DNA from: Treponema sp.
GTDB lineage: Bacteria > Spirochaetota > Spirochaetia > Treponematales > Breznakiellaceae
DNA length: 39,214 bases
Assembly (NCBI GenBank): GCA_031268385.1
Contig: JAIRXH010000140.1
Span: 1 to 39,214 of the forward strand
Direction: 5' to 3'
Below are positions 1 to 7,164 of this stretch, one piece after another (position 1 is the stretch's first letter; every line of letters begins with the position of its first letter). The notes under the pieces are model-generated. The model saw only the letters and a list, made by a program, of their open reading frames with translations, was not told where the DNA came from and searched no databases. Position numbers and translations under genes: made by a program.

Positions 1-3
1 TAA

Positions 4-131
4 CAGGCTGTTGAAAAAGTGGATTTTTAACACTAGTCGTGTCAAAAATCCCGATTAAACGCCTGTTTTGGCAGGCTGCAAAGTAGAAAATTCGCAGTTT
101 CACCGCGAATTTTCTTTATTTCAACAGCCTG
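4..131. repeat. MITE-like nested inverted repeat
   Basis: The ends are inverted copies of each other: CAGGCTGTTGAAA at 4-16 and TTTCAACAGCCTG at 119-131. Inside are three further hairpins: 21-33/39-51 (13-bp arms, one wobble pair), 61-65/72-76 (5-bp arms) and 86-95/105-114 (perfect 10-bp arms). No coding frame lies within. The size and terminal repeats fit a non-autonomous mobile element or an intergenic palindrome family. Related words (TTCGCGGTGAA and AACAGGCTG) recur at 28441-28470. A target-site duplication cannot be judged because the left flank is cut by the window edge. Confidence 0.5.
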
Positions 132-141
132 GTAAAGGCCC

Positions 142-163
142 TTTTAAAACTTCAGTTTTAAAA
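142..163. repeat. Palindrome with AACTTCAGTT core
   Basis: TTTTAAAACT and AGTTTTAAAA form perfect 10-bp arms around a TC centre. The same AACTTCAGTT core occurs in the larger palindromes at 9744-9769 and 14797-14827, so this may be one member of a dispersed family. It has no obvious gene-specific role. Confidence 0.5.
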
Positions 164-457
164 AACGCCCCTCAATTTATAAACACGGAAAACGGGGAAA
201 AACGTTTTTTCATGTTTGCTTGATAAGGATAGCACAGATGGAAAAGTTTTGTCAAATAAGGCCGTTCAAAAATCCGCTTTTGTTTGAACAGGCTCTTGTG
301 AAAAGTGAAAAAGACGGCCAAAAGTCCGTTTTTTCCATAAAATTGAAGCTGTTCAATTGCACATTGGCCAAAATTTTTCTCTTTTTCTGTTATCAAGAAT
401 ATTTCGAAACGGCCTCAATACAGAAAAAGCATTGAGGAAAAATAAATAAAAAAAATG
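164..457. other. Palindrome-rich non-coding leader
   Basis: I see no convincing gene here; the short open frames have no ribosome site and no recognisable protein character. The stretch holds several hairpins: GTTCAAA/TTTGAAC at 264-270/283-289, a terminator-like stem at 307-317/326-335 with a T-run at 329-334, AATTGAA/TTCAATT at 341-347/352-358, and CCTCAAT/ATTGAGG at 413-419/431-437. The hairpin at 307-335 could end a transcript entering from the left. Confidence 0.5.
197..211. promoter_or_regulatory. Possible LacI-family operator (distal)
   Basis: The sequence GAAAAACGTTTTTTC is a near-perfect palindrome centred on CG, the layout typical of LacI/GalR-family operators. A second AAACGTTT palindrome lies at 496-503, just after the promoter of the sugar operon, 296 bases away centre to centre. 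No LacI-type regulator gene is in the window, so the call is inference. Confidence 0.3.
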
Positions 458-487
458 TTGACAGCTTGAAATGGCCTGTGATATTAT
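458..487 (+). promoter_or_regulatory. Sigma-70 promoter of the sugar operon
   Basis: A consensus -35 box TTGACA (458-463) is followed after 18 bases by TATTAT (482-487). A TATAAT also overlaps at 485-490 but would give a 21-base spacer. Transcription would start near 494, about 27 bases before the first permease gene. Confidence 0.65.
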
Positions 488-495
488 AATGAGCG

Positions 496-503
496 AAACG
501 TTT
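496..503. promoter_or_regulatory. Possible LacI-family operator (proximal)
   Basis: AAACGTTT is a perfect 8-bp palindrome at the expected transcription start, between the -10 box and the ribosome site of the first permease gene. This position would let a bound repressor block initiation. It resembles the copy at 197-211. Confidence 0.35.
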
Positions 504-520
504 TTCTAAAAGAGGATTTC

Positions 521-1360
521 ATGAAAACAGTAAATCCGTTCGTATTTTTTTGTCAAATTTTATTGACCTTGGTCATGATAGTCGTTTTGTTTGTTTCATT
601 TTATCCGATTATCTGGATGTTTCTCAATTCTTTCAAAAATAACAGCGAGATTTTTCAGCGTCCCCTGAATCTGCCGTTGAAGTGGAATGTGGATATTTTC
701 AAAACTGCCTGGGTTCAGGGCAAATTTTCCGCGGCAATTACCAACAGCCTTATTATTACCGGCGGGGTTGTTGTCTTGAATTTGTTTTTTTCAGGTATGG
801 CTTCCTTCTCAACATCACATCTCCGGTATAGAGGACAATATGTGTTTCTTTCCTTCTGTATTGGCTGTCAGGTCGTTTCCGGTCAGGTTCTCCTGGTTCC
901 CCTGTACAAGTTGATGTATGACATACACATAATGAATACGCGCATTGGTCTTGTTCTTGTAATTACCGCCTTTAGTCTGCCCTTGTCGGTCTACCTCTTT
1001 TACGGTTTTTTTCGGGGTGTTCCGCGCGAAATCTATGAATCGACAAAGATGGACGGGTGCGGCAATATGCGGTATTTTTTATCCATTCTCATTCCACTGT
1101 CGACCCCTATAATTGCTTCAGTTGTTATTTTTCAGGCATTGTTTACCTGGAATGAATATATTTTTACTCTTACATTTCTCAGGGATACGGCCTTATGGAC
1201 CATTCAGCCGGTAATTAAAAATATGTTTACAGGATTCAGTATGCAGTACGGAATGAATTTCGCGGCTTTGTCAACAGTGGTTTTGCCAATTTTGTTTTTG
1301 TATATCATTCTGCAAAAATATTTTGTTCGTGGATTAACTGCCGGTTCTGTTAAAGGGTAG
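521..1360 (+). CDS. CUT1 sugar ABC transporter permease, MalG/UgpE type
   Basis: This inner-membrane permease (279 aa) is the MalG-type half of a carbohydrate importer. It has the expected six hydrophobic segments, the first at about residues 10-36. The conserved cytoplasmic EAA loop, which docks the ATPase, lies at about residues 170-196 (EIYESTKMDGCG, ending ILIPLSTP). The ATG follows a GAGG ribosome site and a good promoter at 458-487, so it is the first gene of the operon. The MalF-type partner begins 7 bases downstream and a binding protein comes third. Most CUT1 loci put the binding protein first, so this order is unusual. No ATPase is encoded nearby; a shared MsmK/UgpC-type subunit elsewhere is likely. 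The substrate is unknown but is probably an oligosaccharide cleaved by the downstream hydrolases. Confidence 0.92.
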   Translation: MKTVNPFVFFCQILLTLVMIVVLFVSFYPIIWMFLNSFKNNSEIFQRPLNLPLKWNVDIFKTAWVQGKFSAAITNSLIITGGVVVLNLFFSGMASFSTSHLRYRGQYVFLSFCIGCQVVSGQVLLVPLYKLMYDIHIMNTRIGLVLVITAFSLPLSVYLFYGFFRGVPREIYESTKMDGCGNMRYFLSILIPLSTPIIASVVIFQALFTWNEYIFTLTFLRDTALWTIQPVIKNMFTGFSMQYGMNFAALSTVVLPILFLYIILQKYFVRGLTAGSVKG

Positions 1361-1367
1361 GGAGTAT

Positions 1368-2267
1368 ATGAAGAAACAGTTTGCTTTTGGCAATATATCC
1401 GCTTATTTATTTGTTTTGCCTGCGGCGGTTCTTATGGCTGTTTTTATTGTTTATCCCCTGCTGTCTTCCATCTCCTTGTCGTTAACCAATTGGTCAGGAT
1501 TGGGAACAAGGGCCTTTGTTGGTCTCGAAAATTACCGTAAACTTTTGCAGGATCCCATATTCTGGAATTCTATCAGGCTTCAATTTACATGGTCTTTGTT
1601 ATCAGTCGTTTTTTTGGCGATGTTCGGACTCCTGCTTGCTCTTGTTGTTGAAGTATTTGTGCCGTTCAGGATGCTGATCCCTGTTTTTCGCACTATATTG
1701 TTCATGCCAATGATGATGTCGCTGGTTTGTGTTGGACTTTTATGGAGCATGATATTTAATCCCATGATTGGTTTGCTTAATGAATTATTGCAGGCGCTGG
1801 GTTTTCTCGGCGAAGCAGACAGCCTGGATCTTTTGGGTAATCCAAAGCTGGCGCTTTACGCGGTCTTCATCCCCTGTATTTGGCAGTGGTCGGGTTTTGG
1901 AATGGTTATTTTTTCGGCGGCAATGCAGGGGATTCCACAGGATATAATGGAGGCTGCTCTGATTGACGGATGCGGCAAATATAGAAGGGTTCGTCATATT
2001 ATTCTTCCCCTGTTAATACCGAATGTCGCTACCGTCTGTACGATTAATTTGATTGGCGGCCTGAAATGTTTTGATTTGATTTATGTAATGACGGCGGGGG
2101 GGCCGGGAAACGGCACTCTGGTAACCTCAATACTGATATTCAGGCAGGCTTTCGTCAATAATGCCCACGGGTACAGCGCGGCGGTGTCTTTTATACTTTT
2201 TTTGCTTACCGCGTTATTTGGATATGTTTTTTTCTCCTTTAGCAAAAAAATGGAGGTATATGTATAG
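1368..2267 (+). CDS. CUT1 sugar ABC transporter permease, MalF/UgpA type
   Basis: This second inner-membrane permease (299 aa) completes the transmembrane heterodimer. It has six hydrophobic segments, starting at about residues 12-35, and the EAA loop at about residues 192-218 (DIMEAALIDGCG, ending IILPLLIP). The TAGGGAG-like sequence before the ATG serves as the ribosome site. It begins 7 bases after the MalG-type gene, indicating co-transcription. The segment MTAGGPGNGT near the C-terminus is typical of UgpA/MalF-type proteins. It is AT-rich like its neighbours. Confidence 0.92.
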   Translation: MKKQFAFGNISAYLFVLPAAVLMAVFIVYPLLSSISLSLTNWSGLGTRAFVGLENYRKLLQDPIFWNSIRLQFTWSLLSVVFLAMFGLLLALVVEVFVPFRMLIPVFRTILFMPMMMSLVCVGLLWSMIFNPMIGLLNELLQALGFLGEADSLDLLGNPKLALYAVFIPCIWQWSGFGMVIFSAAMQGIPQDIMEAALIDGCGKYRRVRHIILPLLIPNVATVCTINLIGGLKCFDLIYVMTAGGPGNGTLVTSILIFRQAFVNNAHGYSAAVSFILFLLTALFGYVFFSFSKKMEVYV

Positions 2268-2319
2268 TGTATTAAGGGGCTGTTTGCCCCTTGAAATATT
2301 TATGATCAAGGAGCGTTGT

Positions 2320-3618
2320 ATGAAAAAAGGTATGCTGTTTACATTGATTTTGTTGGTATGCTTTGGCAGTGCCTTCGGTGGACCGAAGGCTGAATCGGAT
2401 TCAGGCGGGAAGGAATCGTTGACCGTTTGGGTAACTTCCGACAGTCCCGAGATGCGCGCGCAGCTGGAAAAATTCAAAGGACAAAATCCGGATATTGATT
2501 TCAGCATCGTGTTTTATCCGAGTGAGGATCTGAAAACGCAGCTCAGGCTTGCCGTTGATTCCAAAACCACGCCGGACATTTTTTATGTCAATGCCGGTAC
2601 TATGTTTCAGGATTTTTACCGGACGGGCGCTCTTGCGGATCTCACGGACATTGTCAGGCAAAATAATCTTTTGTCACATATAAACCCCGATTATATCAAG
2701 CCCTATACCATAGATGGTAAATATTACGCGTTTCCCGGGGCGCCGCTCACGGTTTGGATGGCGTTATATGTAAATCGTGATATTTTTGCGCAGGCGGGAA
2801 TAACAAAAGATCCGGCTACCTATTCGGAACTTTTGCAGACCGCGGCAAAACTGAGATCCGCCGGAGTTGCTCCCCTTGCTATTGGAGACAAAGACGGGTG
2901 GCCGGCGATTTTGTTGATGGGTGATTTTTTTGCACAGCAAGTTACCAATATGTCCATTATCAATGCCATAAATTCCGGCAGGGACAAATTTACCACCAAC
3001 AGGGAGATCCGCAGGGCTTTTGAGACGGTTGTTAATCTTGGCAAGGCGGGTGTTTTTATGAATGGTTTTGTTTCCCAGGATCATACCGCGGGAATTCAGA
3101 CTTTTGCCGCCGGCCGGGCTGCCATGCTGTATAATGGTTCCTGGTGGACCGGTGTAGCCGGAGGGACCGATTTTGGTTTCAAACTGGATGTAATTACCCT
3201 GCCCCTTCTGGATGGGCTTACCGAGGGCAGGTCCGTGCAGATGTCGAGTGATATGGCCTATGCGGTCAATCCCGCGTCCATACAGAAGGCCTCGGTAGCA
3301 AAATTTTTGAATTATGCTTCTTCGGAAGAGAGTTCAATTATTTCAGCGCAGGGGATAAGCGCGTTTGCCATATACCCGGGGGCAAATGAAAAAGTGAAGC
3401 TCGATCCGGTTTTTCGGACACAGCCTATTCTAAGCCAATTCAGCAAGCCGTCATTGGCGCCTTTTTTTGATTGGGTTTTTCCTACGCCCGTTACGGAAAT
3501 TCTGAAAGTTGCGATCCAGCAGACGATTCAGGGAACCATTACCGTTGATCAGGCATTGGTCCAGCTTCAGGCCGAAATGGACAAGAATCTTAACACCATG
3601 TCGCCTATTGCGGAATAG
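2320..3618 (+). CDS. Sugar ABC transporter solute-binding protein (family 1)
   Basis: This is the exported ligand-binding protein (432 aa) of the importer. The N-terminus (MKKGMLFTLILLVCFGSAFG) is a signal peptide, followed by a Gly/Lys-rich linker and then LTVWVTSD, the first beta strand typical of SBP family 1. The NPDIDF motif near residue 50 and a Trp-rich region around GSWWTG fit sugar-binding proteins of this group. I chose ATG 2320 because AAGGAG lies 6 bases upstream and the signal peptide starts there; the frame is open further upstream, but that part overlaps the permease gene. A strong hairpin follows at 3632-3671. The Cys near residue 15 could be a spirochaete-style lipobox, but cleavage after the FGSAFG stretch is equally plausible. 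Confidence 0.9.
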   Translation: MKKGMLFTLILLVCFGSAFGGPKAESDSGGKESLTVWVTSDSPEMRAQLEKFKGQNPDIDFSIVFYPSEDLKTQLRLAVDSKTTPDIFYVNAGTMFQDFYRTGALADLTDIVRQNNLLSHINPDYIKPYTIDGKYYAFPGAPLTVWMALYVNRDIFAQAGITKDPATYSELLQTAAKLRSAGVAPLAIGDKDGWPAILLMGDFFAQQVTNMSIINAINSGRDKFTTNREIRRAFETVVNLGKAGVFMNGFVSQDHTAGIQTFAAGRAAMLYNGSWWTGVAGGTDFGFKLDVITLPLLDGLTEGRSVQMSSDMAYAVNPASIQKASVAKFLNYASSEESSIISAQGISAFAIYPGANEKVKLDPVFRTQPILSQFSKPSLAPFFDWVFPTPVTEILKVAIQQTIQGTITVDQALVQLQAEMDKNLNTMSPIAE

Positions 3619-3631
3619 TATTTTGTTAATC

Positions 3632-3671
3632 AGGGAAACTTCCAAAAACCAGTGGTTTTCCGGAAGTTCCC
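3632..3671 (+). terminator. Intercistronic hairpin (attenuator or terminator)
   Basis: Outer arms AGGGAAACTTCC (3632-3643) and GGAAGTTCCCT (3661-3671) pair with one bulged A. An inner stem AAAACC/GGTTTT continues the hairpin, and TGTTGTTTT follows. It sits between the binding-protein gene and the hydrolase gene, where it could lower downstream expression or stabilise the transporter mRNA. Confidence 0.6.
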
Positions 3672-3743
3672 TGTTGTTTTGGCCGAGTTCCAGAAGAACG
3701 AAAGAGGCCGAAAAATATATTTGGTATGATCAGGAAGAAATAT

Positions 3744-5867
3744 ATGAAAGATTGGTATAAAAACCGTTTCAGGCGCAATTTGATTGATATGCATATTGAA
3801 GAATGGGATAGTTCTTTTTTATCACGTTTTGATCCTGATGTATATTTTGATAATCTTGCCGCCGCGAATATAAACGCCCCGATGATTTATTTCCAGTCGC
3901 ATGTTGGATTGTGTTATTGGCCTACCAGGAGCGGAAAAATGCACGCCTCTTTTAAGGGCCGGGAAGACAGCATGCGTAAACTGGTGGATAAATGCCACAA
4001 TGCGGGTATGGATGTAATTGCCTATTACAGCTTAATCTACAACAATTGGGCGTACAAGGCGCATCCTGACTGGCAGATGCGGGATATAAAAAATCATGGT
4101 TCGAGATTTGATGGAAACCGTTATGGTTTATGTTGTCCTAACAGCAATGGGTACAGAAAATTTGTCGCGGATCAAATTGAAGAAATGAGCGGTTATTTTG
4201 ATTTTGAGGGTATTTTTCTTGACATGACTTTTTGGCCGATGATTTGTTATTGTGACAATTGCAAGGAGCGCTGGGTAAAGGAAACGGGGGGTGAAATGCC
4301 TTCTGTAATTGACTGGAATGATCCCAATTGGGTTTCATTTCAGCGCAAGCGGATAGAATGGCTTGGGGATTTTGCGCAGTTTGCCACCGCTGAAGTAAAA
4401 AAACACAAACCCGATTGCTCTGTTGAACATCAATATTCGACGGCTGTTGATCATTTTTGGCGCTTTGGAGTGACGGAAAATATTACAAAGGCAAGTGATT
4501 ATGCCGGCGGAGATCTTTATGGAGGAATCGCCGAACAGTCTTTTGCCTGCAAAGTATATTACAATTTGACCAAAAATCAGCCTTTTGAATATATGACGTG
4601 CAGGTGTTATCCCAATTTGTCTGAACATACAACGAACAAATCCATGGATTTATTGCGTTTAAGTGTCATGGTCACTTATCTGCATCATGGAGCGTGTCTG
4701 CTTATTGACGCGATAGATCCTGTTGGCACAATTGACGGCCGGGTATATAAAAAAATAGGAGAAGTTTTCCGGGAGGCCGAGCCTTTTGAACCCTATCTTT
4801 CCATCGGCAGGCAGGCTTACGATGTCGGTCTTTATTTTAATATGTTTGCCAAAATGGACAGTATGGAGAATGGAATGTCGGCAGGTGATCCAATCATCAA
4901 TACTGCACAGCCTCATGAAAAAGCCGTCATGGAAGCGGCAAATTCACTGCGTGCCCATCATATTCCCTATACAGTTTTAAATAACTGGAAACTCGAATTG
5001 CTTTCCAGTGCCAGGATTCTGGTTCTTTCTGATGTTCCATTCTTGGGCGACGGAGAAGTAAACGCCATAAAAGAGTATATAAAAAACGGAGGGAATGCCT
5101 ATATAAGCGGCAGGACTAACCCCGCCTTGATTGAAGAAATATTCGGTGTAAAATTTGAAGGATACACTGAACACGGCATCACCTATATATCACCGACGGA
5201 GGAAGGGCTTTCTGTCATGAAGGGAGAGTTTACCAGAGAGTATCCTCTGGTTATGTTTGAGCGGCAGGCGCAATATACGGGCCGGTCGCCGGGGAAAACT
5301 TACGGTACAATGACACTTCCGTATACCATACCGAATCCAAAGAGCGGTTTTATTAGTATGTCTACTGATCCAAGTGGCGAACAGAAGAATTTGGATGAAC
5401 CAATGTACCGTTTTGTTTCCATACATTCCAATCCTCCGGGTATTTTTACCGACAAACCCGCTATGATGGAAATCAATTTCGGAAAAGGACGGGTCTTCTA
5501 TTCAAGCCTGCCTATAGAACGGGCAAAACGGGAACAGCATAGTGATATTTTTAGCGGGATTATCAAGAGGCTGCTGGATGGAAAGCCTGCTGTCTTTGCG
5601 TCATCGGATGCTCCTGAAACGGTGGAATGTATTCTTTTTGATGACGAGGAAAAGAAAGTCAAGCTTCTTGGCCTTGTAAATATACAGGAGTCTTTTCATA
5701 CAATCCCGGCGCGTGATTTTACGATCTCGGTTTACTCGGAGGCTTCTCCAAAAGAAGTTGTCGTTTTGCCGGCTAAAGAAAAAATTCCATTCCGGTATGA
5801 AAACAAACGCGTGCAGATACATATTGATTCAATCAGTCTGTATTCCATGATATTGCTTCAATTCTAA
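3744..5867 (+). CDS. GHL6-like glycoside hydrolase with beta-galactosidase-trimerisation-like domain
   Basis: This predicted cytoplasmic protein (707 aa, no signal peptide) resembles hypothetical glycosyl hydrolase family 6 (GHL6). The N-terminal half looks like a TIM barrel: a strand at MIYFQSHVGLCYWPT, then GKMH, then the barrel-core motif GIFLDMTFWP, where the Asp is a candidate catalytic residue. The C-terminal half contains ILVLSDVPFLGDGEV and a GGNAYISGRT segment, as in the GATase-like trimerisation domain of GH42 beta-galactosidases. ATG 3744 is preferred over 3726 because AGGAAG lies 6 bases upstream. It is the fourth gene of the sugar locus and probably cleaves the imported glycan. 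Substrate and activity are unknown, and GHL6 members are mostly uncharacterised. Confidence 0.7.
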   Translation: MKDWYKNRFRRNLIDMHIEEWDSSFLSRFDPDVYFDNLAAANINAPMIYFQSHVGLCYWPTRSGKMHASFKGREDSMRKLVDKCHNAGMDVIAYYSLIYNNWAYKAHPDWQMRDIKNHGSRFDGNRYGLCCPNSNGYRKFVADQIEEMSGYFDFEGIFLDMTFWPMICYCDNCKERWVKETGGEMPSVIDWNDPNWVSFQRKRIEWLGDFAQFATAEVKKHKPDCSVEHQYSTAVDHFWRFGVTENITKASDYAGGDLYGGIAEQSFACKVYYNLTKNQPFEYMTCRCYPNLSEHTTNKSMDLLRLSVMVTYLHHGACLLIDAIDPVGTIDGRVYKKIGEVFREAEPFEPYLSIGRQAYDVGLYFNMFAKMDSMENGMSAGDPIINTAQPHEKAVMEAANSLRAHHIPYTVLNNWKLELLSSARILVLSDVPFLGDGEVNAIKEYIKNGGNAYISGRTNPALIEEIFGVKFEGYTEHGITYISPTEEGLSVMKGEFTREYPLVMFERQAQYTGRSPGKTYGTMTLPYTIPNPKSGFISMSTDPSGEQKNLDEPMYRFVSIHSNPPGIFTDKPAMMEINFGKGRVFYSSLPIERAKREQHSDIFSGIIKRLLDGKPAVFASSDAPETVECILFDDEEKKVKLLGLVNIQESFHTIPARDFTISVYSEASPKEVVVLPAKEKIPFRYENKRVQIHIDSISLYSMILLQF

Positions 5868-5872
5868 TTAGT

Positions 5873-5906
5873 GTCTGTCCGTAATGTAGATACATTATGG
5901 ACAGAT
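5873..5906 (+). promoter_or_regulatory. 16-bp stem-loop before the cupin gene
   Basis: The arms 5873-5888 and 5891-5906 pair fully over 16 positions as RNA (two G-U pairs), with a two-base centre GA. It begins 5 bases after the stop codon of the GHL6-like gene. No T-run follows, so it is more likely an RNA processing or stability element, or a protein-binding palindrome, than a terminator. It argues against a start at GTG 5871, which would sit at its foot. Confidence 0.55.
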
Positions 5907-5939
5907 ATCCTTAAAAAATTATACAAAGGCGGGTTTCTT

Positions 5940-7154
5940 GTGAGTAGAAAAGAATTGGCATTAAAAGCCATGGAGAAAGGAAAAGGCATTTTGCAGCTTG
6001 CACCGGCTTGGGTTCCGCGTTCATTCTGCAGGCCTGGCAGACGCATTAAGCTTCACCCTTCGGATTACTATATATTTGGACTGGAGCGCGGAGGGGTTGA
6101 TGAACGCTGGTTTTCATCAACAACACACGCGGATAATGGCCCAAAGACACCTGAAGATGAGGGACTCAGTTATGTTGTAACAGATATGGAAAAATCGGAG
6201 AAGATTCTTCTTCTGGATGTTGTGGAAGAACTTAAAGGTGAAGTTATAGGCAGTGCCCTGTATAACAAGTATGGCCGCTGGCCTGTATATTCAAAGTTTT
6301 TTGATAATCTTGGACCGCTTCCGCACCATATTCACCATAACGATACATTTGCCGCACGGGTTGGACAATCCGGCAAGCCGGAAATGTATTTCTTCCCTTC
6401 CCAGGTCAACAATCACGGCGGAGAATTTCCGTTTACGTTCTTCGGACTGAATCCTGAAACCACAAAAGAAGAGGTCAGAGGCGCTCTTGAGGCGTTTTCC
6501 GGGGGTGATAACAATCTTCTGGGGCTTTCGAGGGCCTTTAAACTGGAACTGGATACCGGCTGGGATGTTCCTCCGGGCGTTCTCCATGCTCCAGGGAGTT
6601 TTTGTACATACGAACCTCAATTTGCATCGGATGTTTACGCCATGTTTCAGTCGGTCTTATATTATGAACATTGTGTTCCGGAAGAACTTTTGTGGAAGGA
6701 CTGTCCGCTTGAAGAAAAAGGTAATTTTGATTATCTTGTTTCCGTTATTGACTGGGAACTGAATGTTGACCCTGAATTTCACAGGAATCGTTTCATGTCC
6801 CCTCTGCCGGTATATCCTCCCGGTGAAATGCGGGCTCACGGTTATATTGAAGAATGGATTTGCTACAAATGTGAAAAAGTAAGCGCGAAACGCCTGACTG
6901 TGTTTCCGGGCAAGACGGTAACAATTACTGATAATGCCGCGTATGGTATTATTTGTCTGCAGGGCAACGGAACTTTTGGTGAATATAAGCTTGAATCGCC
7001 TACGTTGATACGTTATGGTGAATTTACCAATGATGAATTCTTTGTAACTGAAAGTACCGCGAAAAGCGGTGTTGTCATCAAAAATCTTTCCTCAACGGAA
7101 AATATCGTAATTCTCAAGCATTTCGCCGGGAATTCCGATTTGCAACTAAATTAA
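5940..7154 (+). CDS. Mannose-6-phosphate isomerase-like cupin protein
   Basis: This cytoplasmic protein (404 aa from this start) looks like a class I phosphomannose isomerase relative. It has the metal-binding cluster PLPHHIHHND, then KPEMYFFPSQ giving the metal-ligand Glu, and VPPGVLHAPGS with the third His, all in the order expected for a cupin active site. A second half with GNGTFGEY and PTLIRYGEF resembles the C-terminal cupin. I prefer GTG 5940, with AAAGGCGG 7 bases upstream, over GTG 5871, which falls at the edge of the hairpin at 5873-5906. It probably isomerises a (phospho)sugar released by the neighbouring hydrolases. The real substrate is unknown; similarity to ManA is in motifs rather than overall. 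Confidence 0.65.
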   Translation: MSRKELALKAMEKGKGILQLAPAWVPRSFCRPGRRIKLHPSDYYIFGLERGGVDERWFSSTTHADNGPKTPEDEGLSYVVTDMEKSEKILLLDVVEELKGEVIGSALYNKYGRWPVYSKFFDNLGPLPHHIHHNDTFAARVGQSGKPEMYFFPSQVNNHGGEFPFTFFGLNPETTKEEVRGALEAFSGGDNNLLGLSRAFKLELDTGWDVPPGVLHAPGSFCTYEPQFASDVYAMFQSVLYYEHCVPEELLWKDCPLEEKGNFDYLVSVIDWELNVDPEFHRNRFMSPLPVYPPGEMRAHGYIEEWICYKCEKVSAKRLTVFPGKTVTITDNAAYGIICLQGNGTFGEYKLESPTLIRYGEFTNDEFFVTESTAKSGVVIKNLSSTENIVILKHFAGNSDLQLN

Positions 7155-7164
7155 GGAGATACAA

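Noticed and set aside
220-435. Small gene before the sugar operon
   Set aside because: No ribosome site, atypical composition, and it covers several hairpins including a terminator-like stem.
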